Of a DNA stretch of 64,000 bases, positions 41,154 to 52,163 are shown piece after piece (position 1 is the first letter of the stretch; every line of letters starts with the position of its first letter). The notes under the pieces are model-generated. The model did no database searches. It was given only the letters and a program-made list of their open reading frames with translations, and was not told where the DNA came from. Source of the stretch: Bombyx mori (taxonomy: Eukaryota; Arthropoda; Insecta; Lepidoptera; Bombycidae); contig NC_085127.1 of NCBI RefSeq assembly GCF_030269925.1, positions 10,175,501 through 10,239,500 of the forward strand, given 5' to 3'. The translations under genes and the position numbers were made by a program.

Positions 41154-44036
41154 TTAGGTTGCACGTCGACCTCTTTGTCGAGTTCGACGAGTACGGTTAC
41201 CGGGGTCCCTAAGCCTGCTCCTAGTATTAGAGCTGAAGGCATCTAATGCAAAGGTTATTGGATCTGATGGATCCGTAAGGACGTGTCTAGGGCGTCGACG
41301 GTGACTGGCTCCTGCATGATCAGGATTCGGGGAGTAGTCAGCGGCGGCAACGATAAGGCGATTATCATGACGCATAGCCTTATCGAAGTATCGTTCCGAC
41401 GCTGACTTCATGTATTTCCGAATTGATTCGAGGCCCAGGTCGTCGTGTAGGTCAACGTTCCTCACGAACCACGGAGCCCCGACAGCTAACCTGCAAAAGC
41501 GGGATTGTAGGGATTGGAGGGTGTCTATGTGTGTGCGGGCCGCGTGAGCGAACACCACACTCGCGTAAGTCATGACGGGCCTTATGCAAGTTTTGTAAAG
41601 TGTCACCTTGTTCCGAAGGGACATTTTACTCCGCTTACAGATCATGGGGTAGAGTCTACCGAGAATAAACGCGGCACGGTCACGGACTGATTTTATATGC
41701 GGGCGGAATGTCATCGATGCATCCAGGGTGACGCCCAGGTACTTGACCTTCCTGGCCCAGGGTATGGGTTGTCTAAAGAGAGTAATCGGGGGTGTGAGAT
41801 TCCTCCTCCTAATCCGGGAGGAAATCCGTGTGGAGCTTCCCCTCTGAAATAGCACCGCAGTACTTTTCGCTGGGTTGATGTCTATGCGCCATTTTCGGAA
41901 CCACTGTCCTAGGGCTAGGGCTGCGCTCTGAAGCTTCTTCGCGATTAGAGACTTATTTCTACTAGAATAGTAAACAGTCGTATCGTCGGCGAATAAAGCT
42001 AAATGGGTCGGCGGCGACCGGGGAATATCGTTGACGAATAAGCTAAATAGGAGGGGTGAGAGGACAGAGCCTTGCGGGACTCCAGCTGTGAGAGGTCGTG
42101 GGGAGGAGCGGGTTCCCTCGACTCGATATTGAAAAGAGCGGTTCGACAAGAAGTCCCGTATGATGAGCACGAGACTATCCGGCACGCCCATGTTGAATAG
42201 TTTGAAAATCAAACCATTGTGCCAGACTTTGTCGAACGCTTTTGCGACGTCGAAGAAGAGAGCTCCCGTGTATAACGGTTTTGGTCGATTAAGCCCCACA
42301 AGAATGTGCTCCGTGAGGCGGTGCACCTGTTGAACGCATGAGTGATTTGTACGGAATCCGAATTGTTCATCGATGAGAATGCCCTTGGATGAGACGAAGT
42401 CTCTGAGGCGTTTGTAGAGCAGACACTCATACAGTTTGCCTAGAGACATGAGGAGGCTAATCGGGCGGTAGCTCGTCGGATGATTTTTTGGTTTACCGGG
42501 TTTATGTATGCCGATAACGTCCGCTTCTTTCCACACCGCGGGAAAGATACAGTTTGCCATAGCGGCATTGAAAATAGATGCCAACATCACGATGAGTTGG
42601 ACGGGTAGAAGTTTAATAACGCGGTTAGATATACTGTCGGAACCGGGAGCCTTGCGAGGACGTAGGTCTTTGATCAAGTCTTTACCTTCTATCGGGGTGA
42701 CGGGTGGTAACGCATCCGATGGTGGCAAGGAGGCTCTGCGTTCTACCTCACTGTCTACTAATTCTACATGAACAGGGTCCACGGATTGAGTGCTGGGCGT
42801 GCACTGGGTTTGCAATGTATCGGCCAGCAGCTCTGCTTTTTCGTCATCATCGAACGCCGCGAGTCGGCCTGAGGGGCCTACGAGGGGGGGCATAGTTACT
42901 ACCGTATCCGATTTGAGAGTACGAGCTAAGCGGTAGTAAGACCTTTGGGAGGGCGCGAGTCCTTCTAAGAAATCAGACCATCTGGCATCTCGGACTTCGG
43001 TGATGCGAGACTTTACGTCGCGTTGTAGGGCACGCATTCGAATACGATTTTCCGCGGTAGGATATCTGTCGTAGGCGCGTATCGAGGCGTTCTTAGCTCT
43101 AAGGAGTTCCCTAATATCGTCGGACAATTTGAAGCGGTGAAGGAAGTCCTCCGCTACAACTTGTTTCGATGACCTATCTAATGTCGAGGTGATGTGTGAC
43201 GTTAAGATGTCTATGGCTTCAGCGGTATCCTGAGGAGACGGGATAGAGTCCGGGTTAAACGGGAGCGATGGTGGATCAGATTCAGCCAGGCTGATGCCCA
43301 GCGTGTGCCAATCCACCACAGTCCTCGTGACGGGAACGGAATCGGGAGCGCGACCGAGCTTCATAACGACGGGACGGTGGTCTGAATCTAACTCTGAAAC
43401 TACTTCGATCGAGTGTAAGCGCAGAGTTACGTTTTTTAATAACGCTATGTCGAGTATATCCGGGCGATGCGCGATATTTAGCGGGTAGTGAGTCGGGGTT
43501 AGCGGAGCGACGATATCGAAGGCGAGATCATCGACTAACGCGTCAAGCCGCCTGCCATTCGGGGTTGTGGTGTGTGAGTTCCACCTGATGTGTTTACAAT
43601 TTAGGTCGCCCGCCAGAATGACAGAGCTCCCCATGCCGAGCAGCGCCTCGATATCACTGCTTAGAACGATCTTATCCGGTGGAAGATAAACGGACGCGAT
43701 AACGATCGGCGCGTGTCCCGTCAGTGAGATTCGGCACACTGATGCTTCGATATTAGCGAGCGCGGGAGGATCGAGCGGGACGCAATGCAGGGCTCTTCTA
43801 TAGTAAATGACGGTACCACCACCACGGGCAGAGAGCCTGTCGTTCCTGACCATGTTATAGTTCGCGATTTTAGGGTCACGGCGCGCGGGCTTAAGTAGGG
43901 TCTCCTGCACTAAAAAGATATCAATTTGATGGTCACGCAAAAAGTCAGAAACCTGATCACGTTGATTTGCGAGACCGTAAGCATTAAAAAATCCTATCGT
44001 TACGGATAGGGGCTTTATTCTACTTATATACGCCAT
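41154..44036 (-). CDS. Jockey LINE ORF2: endonuclease and reverse transcriptase, intact
   Basis: 960 codons without a stop, a usual length for Jockey-clade ORF2. Residues about 10-235 form an APE-type endonuclease (VQET, AGDLNCKHIRWNS, SDHRPVV). The RT covers about 430-720, with KAPGSDSISNRVI, SYRPISLLMSLGKLYE, FFDVAKAFDKVWHNG, GVPQGSVLSPLLFSLFVNDI and the catalytic LALFADDTTVYYSS. The C-terminal part has no RNase H. The protein would nick target DNA and copy its own RNA. The ATG follows the ORF1 stop by one codon in the same frame. Because ORF1 is truncated, the locus could supply EN/RT activity at most. Confidence 0.95.
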   Translation of the reverse strand: MAYISRIKPLSVTIGFFNAYGLANQRDQVSDFLRDHQIDIFLVQETLLKPARRDPKIANYNMVRNDRLSARGGGTVIYYRRALHCVPLDPPALANIEASVCRISLTGHAPIVIASVYLPPDKIVLSSDIEALLGMGSSVILAGDLNCKHIRWNSHTTTPNGRRLDALVDDLAFDIVAPLTPTHYPLNIAHRPDILDIALLKNVTLRLHSIEVVSELDSDHRPVVMKLGRAPDSVPVTRTVVDWHTLGISLAESDPPSLPFNPDSIPSPQDTAEAIDILTSHITSTLDRSSKQVVAEDFLHRFKLSDDIRELLRAKNASIRAYDRYPTAENRIRMRALQRDVKSRITEVRDARWSDFLEGLAPSQRSYYRLARTLKSDTVVTMPPLVGPSGRLAAFDDDEKAELLADTLQTQCTPSTQSVDPVHVELVDSEVERRASLPPSDALPPVTPIEGKDLIKDLRPRKAPGSDSISNRVIKLLPVQLIVMLASIFNAAMANCIFPAVWKEADVIGIHKPGKPKNHPTSYRPISLLMSLGKLYECLLYKRLRDFVSSKGILIDEQFGFRTNHSCVQQVHRLTEHILVGLNRPKPLYTGALFFDVAKAFDKVWHNGLIFKLFNMGVPDSLVLIIRDFLSNRSFQYRVEGTRSSPRPLTAGVPQGSVLSPLLFSLFVNDIPRSPPTHLALFADDTTVYYSSRNKSLIAKKLQSAALALGQWFRKWRIDINPAKSTAVLFQRGSSTRISSRIRRRNLTPPITLFRQPIPWARKVKYLGVTLDASMTFRPHIKSVRDRAAFILGRLYPMICKRSKMSLRNKVTLYKTCIRPVMTYASVVFAHAARTHIDTLQSLQSRFCRLAVGAPWFVRNVDLHDDLGLESIRKYMKSASERYFDKAMRHDNRLIVAAADYSPNPDHAGASHRRRPRHVLTDPSDPITFALDAFSSNTRSRLRDPGNRTRRTRQRGRRAT

Positions 44037-44039
44037 TGA

Positions 44040-44594
44040 TTACCGGCGGAGTGAGGGGAGGACGTACGTATTTAATGACGCGTATACGTCGGCGTATTCC
44101 TGCACAACGGCGATAAAGTGTTGTGCAGTGGAGGCAGCGTGAATGGCGTCGCCCAAAGCGTTAACGCGTTCAAAGTTGATCGACTGAAAGAAGTCGATCG
44201 CTAAAGCGAGATTTTCGGACGCGGTCGGAGGGCAAGTCGCGGGAGAGGGACGAGTCGCGGGGGCGGGACGAATCGCGGAGGAGGGAGTTGTAGCCGTGTT
44301 CGTGTACGGCAGCGGTTTTGCCCAGGCCGAGACACTGGGCACCGCCGCCGGAACGAACGCTGGCTTAGCCTGCGACGCAGAGGGTGCCGAGGCTTTGATG
44401 TCTGGGCCGGAAGCTCGGAGGCGGTTTTGGCGGGCGACGCGGCGATTTATTTTAGGGGCTCGGGGGCAACCACGGTAATTCGCGGGGTGACCCTGTGTTC
44501 GACACAGGACGCAGCTAGGCGGTTCCGTCGCGGTTTTTTGGTCGCGAGCGCAGAGGGCCGTGGCGTGATCGCCCAAACACTTAACACATCGGGG
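44040..44594 (-). pseudogene. Jockey LINE ORF1, C-terminal part with zinc knuckles
   Basis: The N-terminal part is lost at the insertion junction, and the frame runs on from flanking DNA. It keeps CVKCLGDHATALC and CVLCRTQGHPANYRGC, the paired CCHC knuckles of Jockey-type Gag-like ORF1 proteins. A Pro/Ala-rich linker and a short helical end follow. TAA at 44042-44040. Confidence 0.85.
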
Positions 44595-44610
44595 CTCAAT
44601 TCGGATCATG

Positions 44611-45130
44611 TGTAGGTATATATACTACATTCAAGAGGTTGTGATTTTTTTTTGTGTCTGATATTGACCCGAACATAACATCTAATTTTCATCAATATCC
44701 TTCAAAAAACTCGGAATTTAATAAAAAAAGGGATATGCGAACCCGACGAGCTTTAGCTGCTTCGTCTATTACTGTTTCCATGGAAATTATAAAATAACGA
44801 AGTCTCACCGTTCAACTCGAGACACACTCGTAAGGGGGAATTTGGTATAATAAGGCTGCTTTGCCCACAACAATAAAGCAATAAATAAACAGAATTTTTG
44901 TACGGTTTGTCCATGCCAGCTTCAGAATGCCTGCTCTGAATTTCAATGTGGATTTCAGAGACGAAATGAGATAGGAGCTTTTATTACAGTCGAAAAAAAA
45001 GAAATGGTAATTTGTATTTACATTGTTCATGTTGTTAGGATATCTTAGAAGGTTTGCACATATTGAATTTAGAATGTTACGATAAAAATGAAAAGATAAA
45101 GTTTTTTTCTGTCGTTTTATGATTGTTGAA
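44611..45130. other. receptor intron sequence, nothing recognised
   Basis: AT-rich with no supported exon. The frame at 44812-45030 has no splice context. Confidence 0.35.
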
Positions 45131-45326
45131 GTCGTCGTGGTTTAAAAGATAAGACGTCCGATGCATTCGTATCTTGCGATGCATCGGTGTTCGAATCCTG
45201 CAGACAGGTACCAATTTTTCTAATGAAATAGGTATGTACTTAACAAATGTTCATGATTGACTTCCACGGTGAAGGAATAATGTCGTGAAATAAAAATCAA
45301 ACCCGTAAAATTATAATTTGCGTACA
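45131..45326 (+). mobile_element. Bm1 SINE, head half only
   Basis: tRNA-like head (GTCGTCGTGGTTTAAAAGAT, box B GGTGTTCGAATCC) and body to AATTATAATTTGCGTA. The whole 3' half and tail are absent, the reverse of ordinary 5' truncation. Confidence 0.85.
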
Positions 45327-45479
45327 TTCACAGGACTGGAAGTCGATCGTGAAGATTATTTCAGATATTTACATATGGTTGGCGATAAAACTACACGGTT
45401 ACATTTATTAATGCTATGCGCTGGGGCTCGAAATAAATAAAAATTCTACCGAAGTATAAATTAACACTGTATTAGCACT

Positions 45480-45735
45480 TCTTCTTCTTCTTCTTCTTCT
45501 TAGTCGAATACTTCATTGCTGAAGGTCGTGTCCTTGAAAGCCCTTCGTGACTCTTTGTACCCTCAGCTTCCATTTGCTTCGGTTTTCGGCTTCTCTGAGG
45601 GCGTTCGTAACAGAGAGTCCAGTGAGAGCAGTTATCTGATCCGACCAACGGTTTGGTGGCCGGCCGGCGGGTCTTTCCCTTCTACCTTGCCCACCACAAT
45701 CAATCTTTCAAGGTTCTTTCACCTTCTGGAAGCAA
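45480..45735 (-). pseudogene. RTE-type LINE C-terminus with (GAA)n tail
   Basis: Minus frame: GRPPNRWSDQITALTGLSV, NALREAENRSKWKLRVQRV, FQGHDLQQ and stop. A run of GAA triplets (CTT on plus, 45480-45501) follows as the element's tail. Confidence 0.75.
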
Positions 45736-46579
45736 ATCGTTCACAGTCTCGTTTCTATACGAGCATATATTATTATATCATAGCACTTAAGAAACACTTA
45801 ACGATCACTTTAAAACTCTTGATTTGCTTCTTCCGCTTCGCTTCAGGTGATCCGTTCGCTGCTTCGCTTCGAATAGCTCCGATTACTAACTGACTGCGTG
45901 CCATCTCTGCAACGCTTTTATAGTCGATACGACATCCCTAGAATTGTCGAGAACATTCCTCAGTCGAGTATTTTCGATGTGTGTTTCCGCTATCTGACAA
46001 TAGATGGCGTTGTACTTCTCGAGCGTTCTAGATGTTACTAGACCCTTTGATATTCTTTTCGGCTATTCGGCAATAGATGTTGTTACTCTTACCGGCGTAA
46101 CATTAATATAAATACAACGAATAGTCTTACCCACTAGACCTCCGAGGTTTCAGATAACATGAAATGCGTTAGCGAAGTGTGCAAACAATCTGTTCTAAAA
46201 GTAGATTTACATTGTCAATGACATGGACGAATTATGAAAGTATGAAGTCGTTTAAATACGTATCATAACTCATATATTATCCATTACGATGTTATTTGAT
46301 CTAACAGACATTAAGTAAAGCCCTTAGGCGGTTTAGCGGTATTATGTGGAAGGATAGTTTCGATTAATGAATCAAAGCAATATTATTCTACGCTACATAA
46401 ATTTTGCTAATTTTGAGGAATAGCGCGACTTCTCGATAAATTTGCTGAAACTGAGGACCATAGTAGCAACTAGATACTAGGTATTATAAACTACTACTAC
46501 GTGGGCCATAAGTTCGTTGATCCGTTTAGATAATAAATAAATAAATCATCCTGTATAAAATATTTCCTGAAATACACAC
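45736..46579. other. receptor intron sequence, no gene
   Basis: Words such as CAATAGATGGCGTTGTAC and CAATAGATGTTGTTACTC at 45990-46090 repeat with about 85 bp spacing and suggest an old duplication or LTR remnant. Confidence 0.35.
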
Positions 46580-46701
46580 CTGTCAACAGAAATGCAGACT
46601 AACACGTTCGAAGACAGGTACAGTCCAAACCCTCTGAAGACTTGTAGAAATTTGCAGGCGACGTTCCCAGCGAGCCAAGCGTTCGTTTTTCGCCATCCTA
46701 T
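46580..46701 (-). CDS. GPCR exon: ECL1 and TM3
   Basis: Acceptor TTCTTCACAG and donor ACAG|GTGTGT bracket 122 bases: 40 codons plus the first two bases of the DR-box arginine. The frame gives [20 protein letters not shown] (ECL1 and the conserved Cys of TM3) and [17 protein letters not shown]. This is the TM3 signature of AKH, ACP and related receptors of the GnRH-receptor superfamily, Gq-coupled surface receptors for small amidated neuropeptides. I favour an ACP/AKH-type receptor over corazonin, with modest certainty. Confidence 0.93.
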
Positions 46702-47131
46702 CTGTGAAGAAATCATTAGATTAAATATATTTTTTTGGGTTGAGTTTAAGGATTTGTATTTCGTAATTAGAATCGATAAAGGCAGATGCTCCTTTAATTA
46801 TTTTTTTTTGGGCAGAGCTTAAGGATTTGAAATTCGTAATTAGAGTCGGTAAAATGCTCCATCAGTGGCTGCGTGTTAACAGTTAAGGGAGAATCTAATA
46901 AGCAATGGGTAATTAATAAAAAACATAATAATCATCATAATATCATAAAATCTGTGACTCGCTGCAACATAAATGATTGCTCTCACTCTGCGAAACATCG
47001 TGCCACATGGCGTCGCATCGCGAGAGCATCGGTATCGCAAGATCTGACTGATACATGACCACGACCGCTCTGCCAAGAGTGTACGAATAGGACGAAGAAT
47101 TAATAAAAAATCGAGTATACAACCCCAGCCT
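46702..47131. other. upstream receptor intron, no TM1-TM2 exon recognised
   Basis: AT-rich with two TTTTTTTTGGG-type words near 46725 and 46800 followed by similar AAGGATTTG blocks (a short direct duplication). Confidence 0.4.
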
Positions 47132-47383
47132 CACTGGTGGTAGGACCTCTTGGGAGTCCGCGCGGGTAGGTACCACCACCCCGCCTATTTCCGCCGTGAA
47201 GCAGTAATGCGTTTCGGTTCGAAGGGTGGGGTAGCCGTTGTAACTATACTGAGACCTTAGAACTTATATCTCGAGGTGGGTGGCGCATTTACGTTGTAAA
47301 TGTCTATGGGCTCCAGTAACCACTTAACACCAGGTGGGCTGTGAGCTCGTCCATCCATCTAAGCAATAAAAAAAAAAGCCTCT
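47132..47383 (+). mobile_element. Bm1 SINE, 3' half
   Basis: Truncated at CACTGGTGGTAGG. Well preserved, with an 11-A tail. Confidence 0.92.
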
Positions 47384-47924
47384 TCAATTACATTATTATA
47401 ACCACCATAAAATTATCATCCCAATGCCTAATTGAATATACGTAGGTGTTGTGATTAATTACGGATTAGTAGCGTTGGTTTTTCTTTTTGCTGCATTTTT
47501 TTTCCATAATCTAACGCCATCGATCATCGATTTCAAAAATGGTGGCAACATTTATTTTTATTTCCATGTTCTGGTGTACGCACTTAATGCACGTTGAATT
47601 TGCCGACATCTATGTTAACCCAATTTGTTGATAAACGATCAGTTGTAAAATTAATCAGGATATTTACATTTATTGTGTTTTTATTGTTATAACCCTTATT
47701 ATGCATGTTATGCTGTCTTAAACTAAATTACAACAAAAATATATATAGTTTAAAAACTAACAACACAATTGTTCGTTTGTAATTTTTTAAATATTATAGA
47801 AGCATACACACCAAGTTAATAAGATGGTGTTAAAAATATAAATAATATAGCAATTCCACAAGGAATAGGTTGCGTTATAATGAATAATACATAATAAAAA
47901 AAACTTTCATCGTCTCAAACTAGG
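47384..47924. other. no recognisable gene
   Basis: AT-rich intergenic or intronic DNA. Confidence 0.4.
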
Positions 47925-48055
47925 ATGGACTGAGAGAAAGAGGATATGCGAGAGAAAGGCGTGAGTGAAAAGATGACGTATCATAGGCCTCAATGAAAAA
48001 GATGTTGCGCCGACCCCACATATTGATATAAGGGTAAGAAGAAGAAGCTTTAAAA
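47925..48055 (+). pseudogene. RTE-type LINE C-terminal remnant
   Basis: Plus frame with a MDGLRERGYARERRVSE-like block and CCADPTY, then a GTAAGAAGAAGAAG tail, the ending seen in several lepidopteran RTE copies. Confidence 0.6.
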
Positions 48056-49165
48056 TACTCCAAATTCATTTGGGGTTTAGCACAGGCTTTGGGGGTGGGG
48101 CAAGCCTCCTTGTATCTCCCCTATTGTGAGCGTAACCTTCACCATTATGTTTTCACCGTCTAAAAAAGGTTTTGTGGAAATTTTCCCGCGTCCGGCTTTA
48201 ACAAAACCTGAGAGGTCTCTTGGGTCTCATTTTTTCGGACGATTATTAAGAAATTTCCTTGTTTTCGTCAAGCTCCGCGTCCCAGGTCTTTATTTTCCAC
48301 TCTTTTAACCATTGTTTTGTTTAACCCCAATCGAGGCAATAATATTTTTTTGCTGCGGACGGAATTACATAGGATTCGCGTCCGCTTTGATTTAATGACC
48401 TTTGATGTTCTGACCGTACGAGCTCGACCTCTCCTTTTACGGAATTTGGAATCTCGAATTTATAGTATCATCGTTTAAAAAACTTGTAAAATTATTTTTA
48501 AATACCCACGGCTGTCTTTTATTAACCAACAAAATTAAGTTTTTTATTAAAATGTATTATTTACATGCGTACACCCTTTTTTTTAATAAAACCGCCACAA
48601 CTTCTTATAATGTAATTTGAATGTCACGAAAGGTCAGTATTCAAAATCTATCCAAACATTTCTGGTCATTATTTGTGATTGAAATTAAATAGGATATACT
48701 TATTCAGGACCTGACTTACGACCGATACTATTATCCAAACACACATAAATTCCAGTTTAATATAGTATGAAATGAAATACACTTCCTTGCGATTTTCCGC
48801 AAAATCCATTAACTTTCACATCCTTAAATCCTTCCAAGATTTAAGACTTCAAGTCGAAAAGTATTACTGTCGCTACTTAGGGATTAATGTATTGTCACTA
48901 AGAGATATCACATGGCCGTGTGGGTCGCAAAAATCTTAGTAAATGGACATGTGAAAGATGACTGCAGTCTATGAAAGGCATGTGATAATAACTGTCGAGG
49001 AAGGAGGAAATAGTATACTTGGATTAGAACAGAGAAGAAAAACATCTATACTATGAAATAAGACGAGTACCAAAAAGTACATTGAGTAACATTAACAGCT
49101 GTGTAAGTTGATAAAATATAAAAAGAAACAAAAAACCCGCCCGGAATCTGTGAAATTAAGCAATA
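48056..49165. other. no recognisable gene
   Basis: The frame at 48126-48308 lies in a GC-richer patch without motifs. The rest is AT-rich. Confidence 0.35.
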
Positions 49166-49461
49166 CTAGAGGTCCCGCCGTAGTCGAAATTCGACTATAA
49201 TTAATTGGAATTGTAAGTTTGTACACTATTATGATTGTATTTTATACTTCTTTAATCACAAATTTCGCCAAGATTACACTATAAAAATATTAACAAAGAC
49301 AAACAATATTTAGGCTTAATTTGACAACAGACGTCAACAGATTAGCATTGTGCACTTCTTCTCTATATTCTCTATAAGTGTGGAAAGTTTCATACTCCTC
49401 CGTTCGCGCAATTTTCGTAAAAAGGGATACAAAGTTTTTGCTTCACGTATTAATATATAGA
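49166..49461 (-). mobile_element. Helitron-like element, family B', complete
   Basis: Minus strand: TCTATATATTAATACGTGAA start. The 3' end has the perfect hairpin GTCGAATTTCGAC, a spacer and CTAG. Confidence 0.7.
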
Positions 49462-49830
49462 TACTTGTACTAGCCATTTCGTAACTTTTATGACTTTTAT
49501 CATCCGTCTATTATGAATGGGAGTTTTTATTTATTTAAACGGTAAATTCGATTCTAAAATATCTCTGGAAATCGGAGCGGCACTTCCTAAGGCTCCTTTA
49601 ATATAGAAAGCTTAATGTAATTCACCCCTTTGGGTCCCATGGAAAGTTTTCGTTCAAGTCAAACCTCACAACAGGTAAAACTTTCAAGCGGCCATTTTTT
49701 CTCATCAAAAAGCTCTTTGGTTGGCACTGAATTATGAAAAGAGCTTTTCTCGGGGGCAACTTACATGATACATTATTTTGTACTTGTAGTTCGAACTCCA
49801 TAAAAACTTCAGACGATATTAAATAAACAC

Positions 49831-50022
49831 AAAAATATTATAAAGAGGAAAGATTTGTTTGTTTGTTTGTTTCGAATAGGCTCCGAAACTACTGGACCGA
49901 TTTGAAAAATTTTTTTTCCATTAGAAGCCGACATTGTCCCTGATGAACATAGGCTACTTTTTTAAATTTTTTTTTTTTTGGTTTCATGTCTCTTCCGAAG
50001 CGAAGCGAGGGCGGGTCGCTAG
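49831..50022 (+). mobile_element. Helitron-like element, family C, flanked by a direct repeat
   Basis: AAAGAGGAAAGATTTGTTTG near the start, GCGAGGGCGGGTCGCTAG at the end. The TATTAAATAAACACAA word occurs on both sides (49818 and 50023). Confidence 0.6.
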
Positions 50023-50692
50023 TATTAAATAAACACAACAAAAAATATAATACGATTATTCACTAATCTGAAAGAATAATAGTTTTTCCACGAAGGACTT
50101 AACAGCTTTCAGTTAGATTTTATTTATCAGACATTACATTTATTTATCATTTCATTTAGACATGTATTGTACTTTCATTTTTCTCAGACAGATTATTTTC
50201 TTTACTTATTTTTGTCTCTTTTTACATTACATCAGTAGATGAACTCACAACCCACCCTATGCCGAATAAATCCGGGAGCTCATAGCGAACAAGCTGCCTC
50301 GTGACTTGAGATCGAATGGTAAATTGGTTAAGCATTATATTATATTAAATTTATTTCGTTTCTGTATAAAGAAACTTTCAACAAAGTAAATGCGTCGCTC
50401 CTTCGCGTTGTAGCCTTCCCACCCTTATTAATCACTATAAATGAGACCTTCTGTGAGGACATTAATCTCAATAAACTTTGTTAGGTAAGCGCTTTAATGA
50501 AATAGCTTTCAGGTTTTGAAATAATCAAAGAACCAAATAGAAGAACAATTTAAAATCTTCATCAATAGTTTATGAGTCATGGCATTTATATCACATCATT
50601 TTATGATCTTAATTATGTATTAATCTTAATCACGTAATTAATGAATTAAGCTCTCGGAGCCACATGCAATTTATGTTTTTATTAAAAAATCC
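50023..50692. other. no recognisable gene
   Basis: AT-rich. No supported feature. Confidence 0.4.
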
Positions 50693-51135
50693 AATATTTT
50701 TTTTTATTGCTTAGATGAGTGGACCAGCTCACAGCCCACCTGGTGTTAAGTGGCTACTGGAGCCCATAGACATCTACAACGTAAATGCGCCACCCACCTT
50801 GAGATATAAGTTCTAAGGTCTCAATTATAGTTACAACGGCTGCCCCACCCTTCAAACCGAAACGCATTACTGCTTCACGGCAGAAATAGGCAGGGTGGTG
50901 GTACCTACTCGCGCGGACTCACAAGAGGTCCTACCACCAGTAATTACGCAAATTATATTTTTGCGGGTTTCATTTTTATTACACGATGTTATTCCTTCAC
51001 CATGGAAATCAATCGTGAACATTTGTTGAGTACGTATTTCATTAGAAAAATTGGTACCCGCCTGCGGGATTTGAACACCGGTGCATCGCTTCAACACGAA
51101 TGTACCGGACGTCTTATCCGTTAGGCCACGACGAC
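50693..51135 (-). mobile_element. Bm1 SINE, full length
   Basis: Very similar to 39045-39480, including the TCGCTTCAACACGAATG variant in the tRNA-like head, so the two may be one subfamily. Confidence 0.93.
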
Positions 51136-51173
51136 TTCAAAATTGTTTCAACATTAGACCTTCATGATATATA

Positions 51174-51388
51174 TCTATACTAATATTATAAAGAGGAAAG
51201 ATTTGTTTGTTTGTTTGTTTCGAATAGGCTCCGAAACTACTGGACCGATTTGAAAAATTCTTTTTCCATTAGAAGCCGACATTGTCCCTGATGAACATAG
51301 GCTACTTTTAAAAAAAAAAAATTATTTTATTTTTTTGGTTTCATGTATGTTTTAATGTTTCCGAAGCGAAGCGAGGGCGGGTCGCTAT
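51174..51388 (+). mobile_element. Helitron-like element, family C, complete
   Basis: A|TCTATACTAATATTATAAAG start, GGGCGGGTCGCTAT end (last base of CTAG mutated). Confidence 0.65.
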
Positions 51389-51561
51389 GTTTAATATTTT
51401 AAACACTACAATATTATTACATTCATAAAAATACTGTTTGCAAATTTGTAACGGACGATAGAGAAGTAAAGGAAACCATCTAGACGTTAGACGAACAAAA
51501 GAGTAAATGGTAGTTAAACAACTCTTTCAACAACAAAAAAATGTTGTTTTAAAAATCTAAT

Positions 51562-51764
51562 ATGTCGGAGAAACCACAATTATTAACACCATCGCCAGAC
51601 ATCCTAAAGGCGAATAGGGGTGATCGAGCTAAGAAAAATATTGAATACACCAATTACGTTTGTTGTCTTAGAATATTTTGGAAATCTTCTCTTGAAGTTA
51701 GCAAACAAAAACGAATGACAGTTCTTAGGACGGAGGCACCGCTCTTCAAGAAGGCTGGTTGGTA
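51562..51764 (+). CDS. candidate first coding exon, unrecognised
   Basis: The ATG is followed by 67 codons reading into TTG|GTAAGT, a strong donor that would end the exon in phase 2. The peptide starts MSEKPQLLTPSPDILKANRG and is basic and polar, with no signal peptide. No partner exon downstream was identified. The good donor is the main support. It may be a chance frame. Confidence 0.3.
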
Positions 51765-52163
51765 AGTGTAATGGCATCTACGCGCCTCCATCGGCTAGGC
51801 TCTGTCGTAGCACGAAGTTAGCCGAGTTCTGACGATACTGCAATCATTCTGCCATCTTTCGGGAATCGTGCTGCGTTTCGTTTAGCTGCCGAACTAATGA
51901 CCGTCTCCGACATATATAATGATATTCTACATTTGTAATGTACGCTCCATCTATGGACAGAACATTTCAATACCTAAAAACGTACTCAAAAATATATTAT
52001 TTTCGATTCATTCGTCACTATTTACTTCATATTTGAACGTAAGAGTCAGCGTCATATTTTACTGGCAGATAATAGACTACTCTTTACTTTACGACTTTAC
52101 AACGCTCAATTTATAGCATTGGAATATAGAATAACCCTCATTTGTACTGAACGGACTGAACGG
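51765..52163. other. no recognisable gene
   Basis: AT-rich spacer after the candidate exon. Confidence 0.35.

Larger units (their letters stand above)
40908..44594 (-). mobile_element. Jockey-clade non-LTR retrotransposon, 5'-truncated in ORF1
   Basis: The 13-bp target duplication CTCAATTCGGATC lies at 40895-40907 and 44595-44607. On the minus strand the element has the end of ORF1, an intact ORF2, a 230-bp 3' UTR and an A-tail (T-run 40908-40925). Much richer in G+C than its surroundings. It is in a receptor intron, in the same sense as the gene. Confidence 0.93.
27867..46701 (-). other. neuropeptide GPCR gene span (AKH/ACP/corazonin receptor type)
   Basis: Four minus-strand exons at 46701-46580, 38617-38512, 31507-31303 and 28065-27867 read in order as TM3, TM4, TM5 and TM7 of one receptor. 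Phases match for the first three exons (2/1, 0/0, then phase 1 out). The last exon enters in phase 2, so a missing exon carrying TM6 is required between 31303 and 28065. Upstream exons for the N-terminus, TM1 and TM2 were not recognised. Introns of 3.2, 7.0 and 8.0 kb are filled with transposons, including a gypsy element and a Jockey LINE. Confidence 0.85.

Noticed and set aside
44296..44615. Plus-strand frames of 60-62 codons over the Jockey ORF1
   Set aside because: Antisense shadows of the LINE coding strand. The same holds for the plus-strand frames at 42508-43488.
45516..45893. 125-codon plus-strand frame
   Set aside because: The first half is the antisense of an RTE C-terminus with recognisable minus-strand motifs. 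The rest has no motif.
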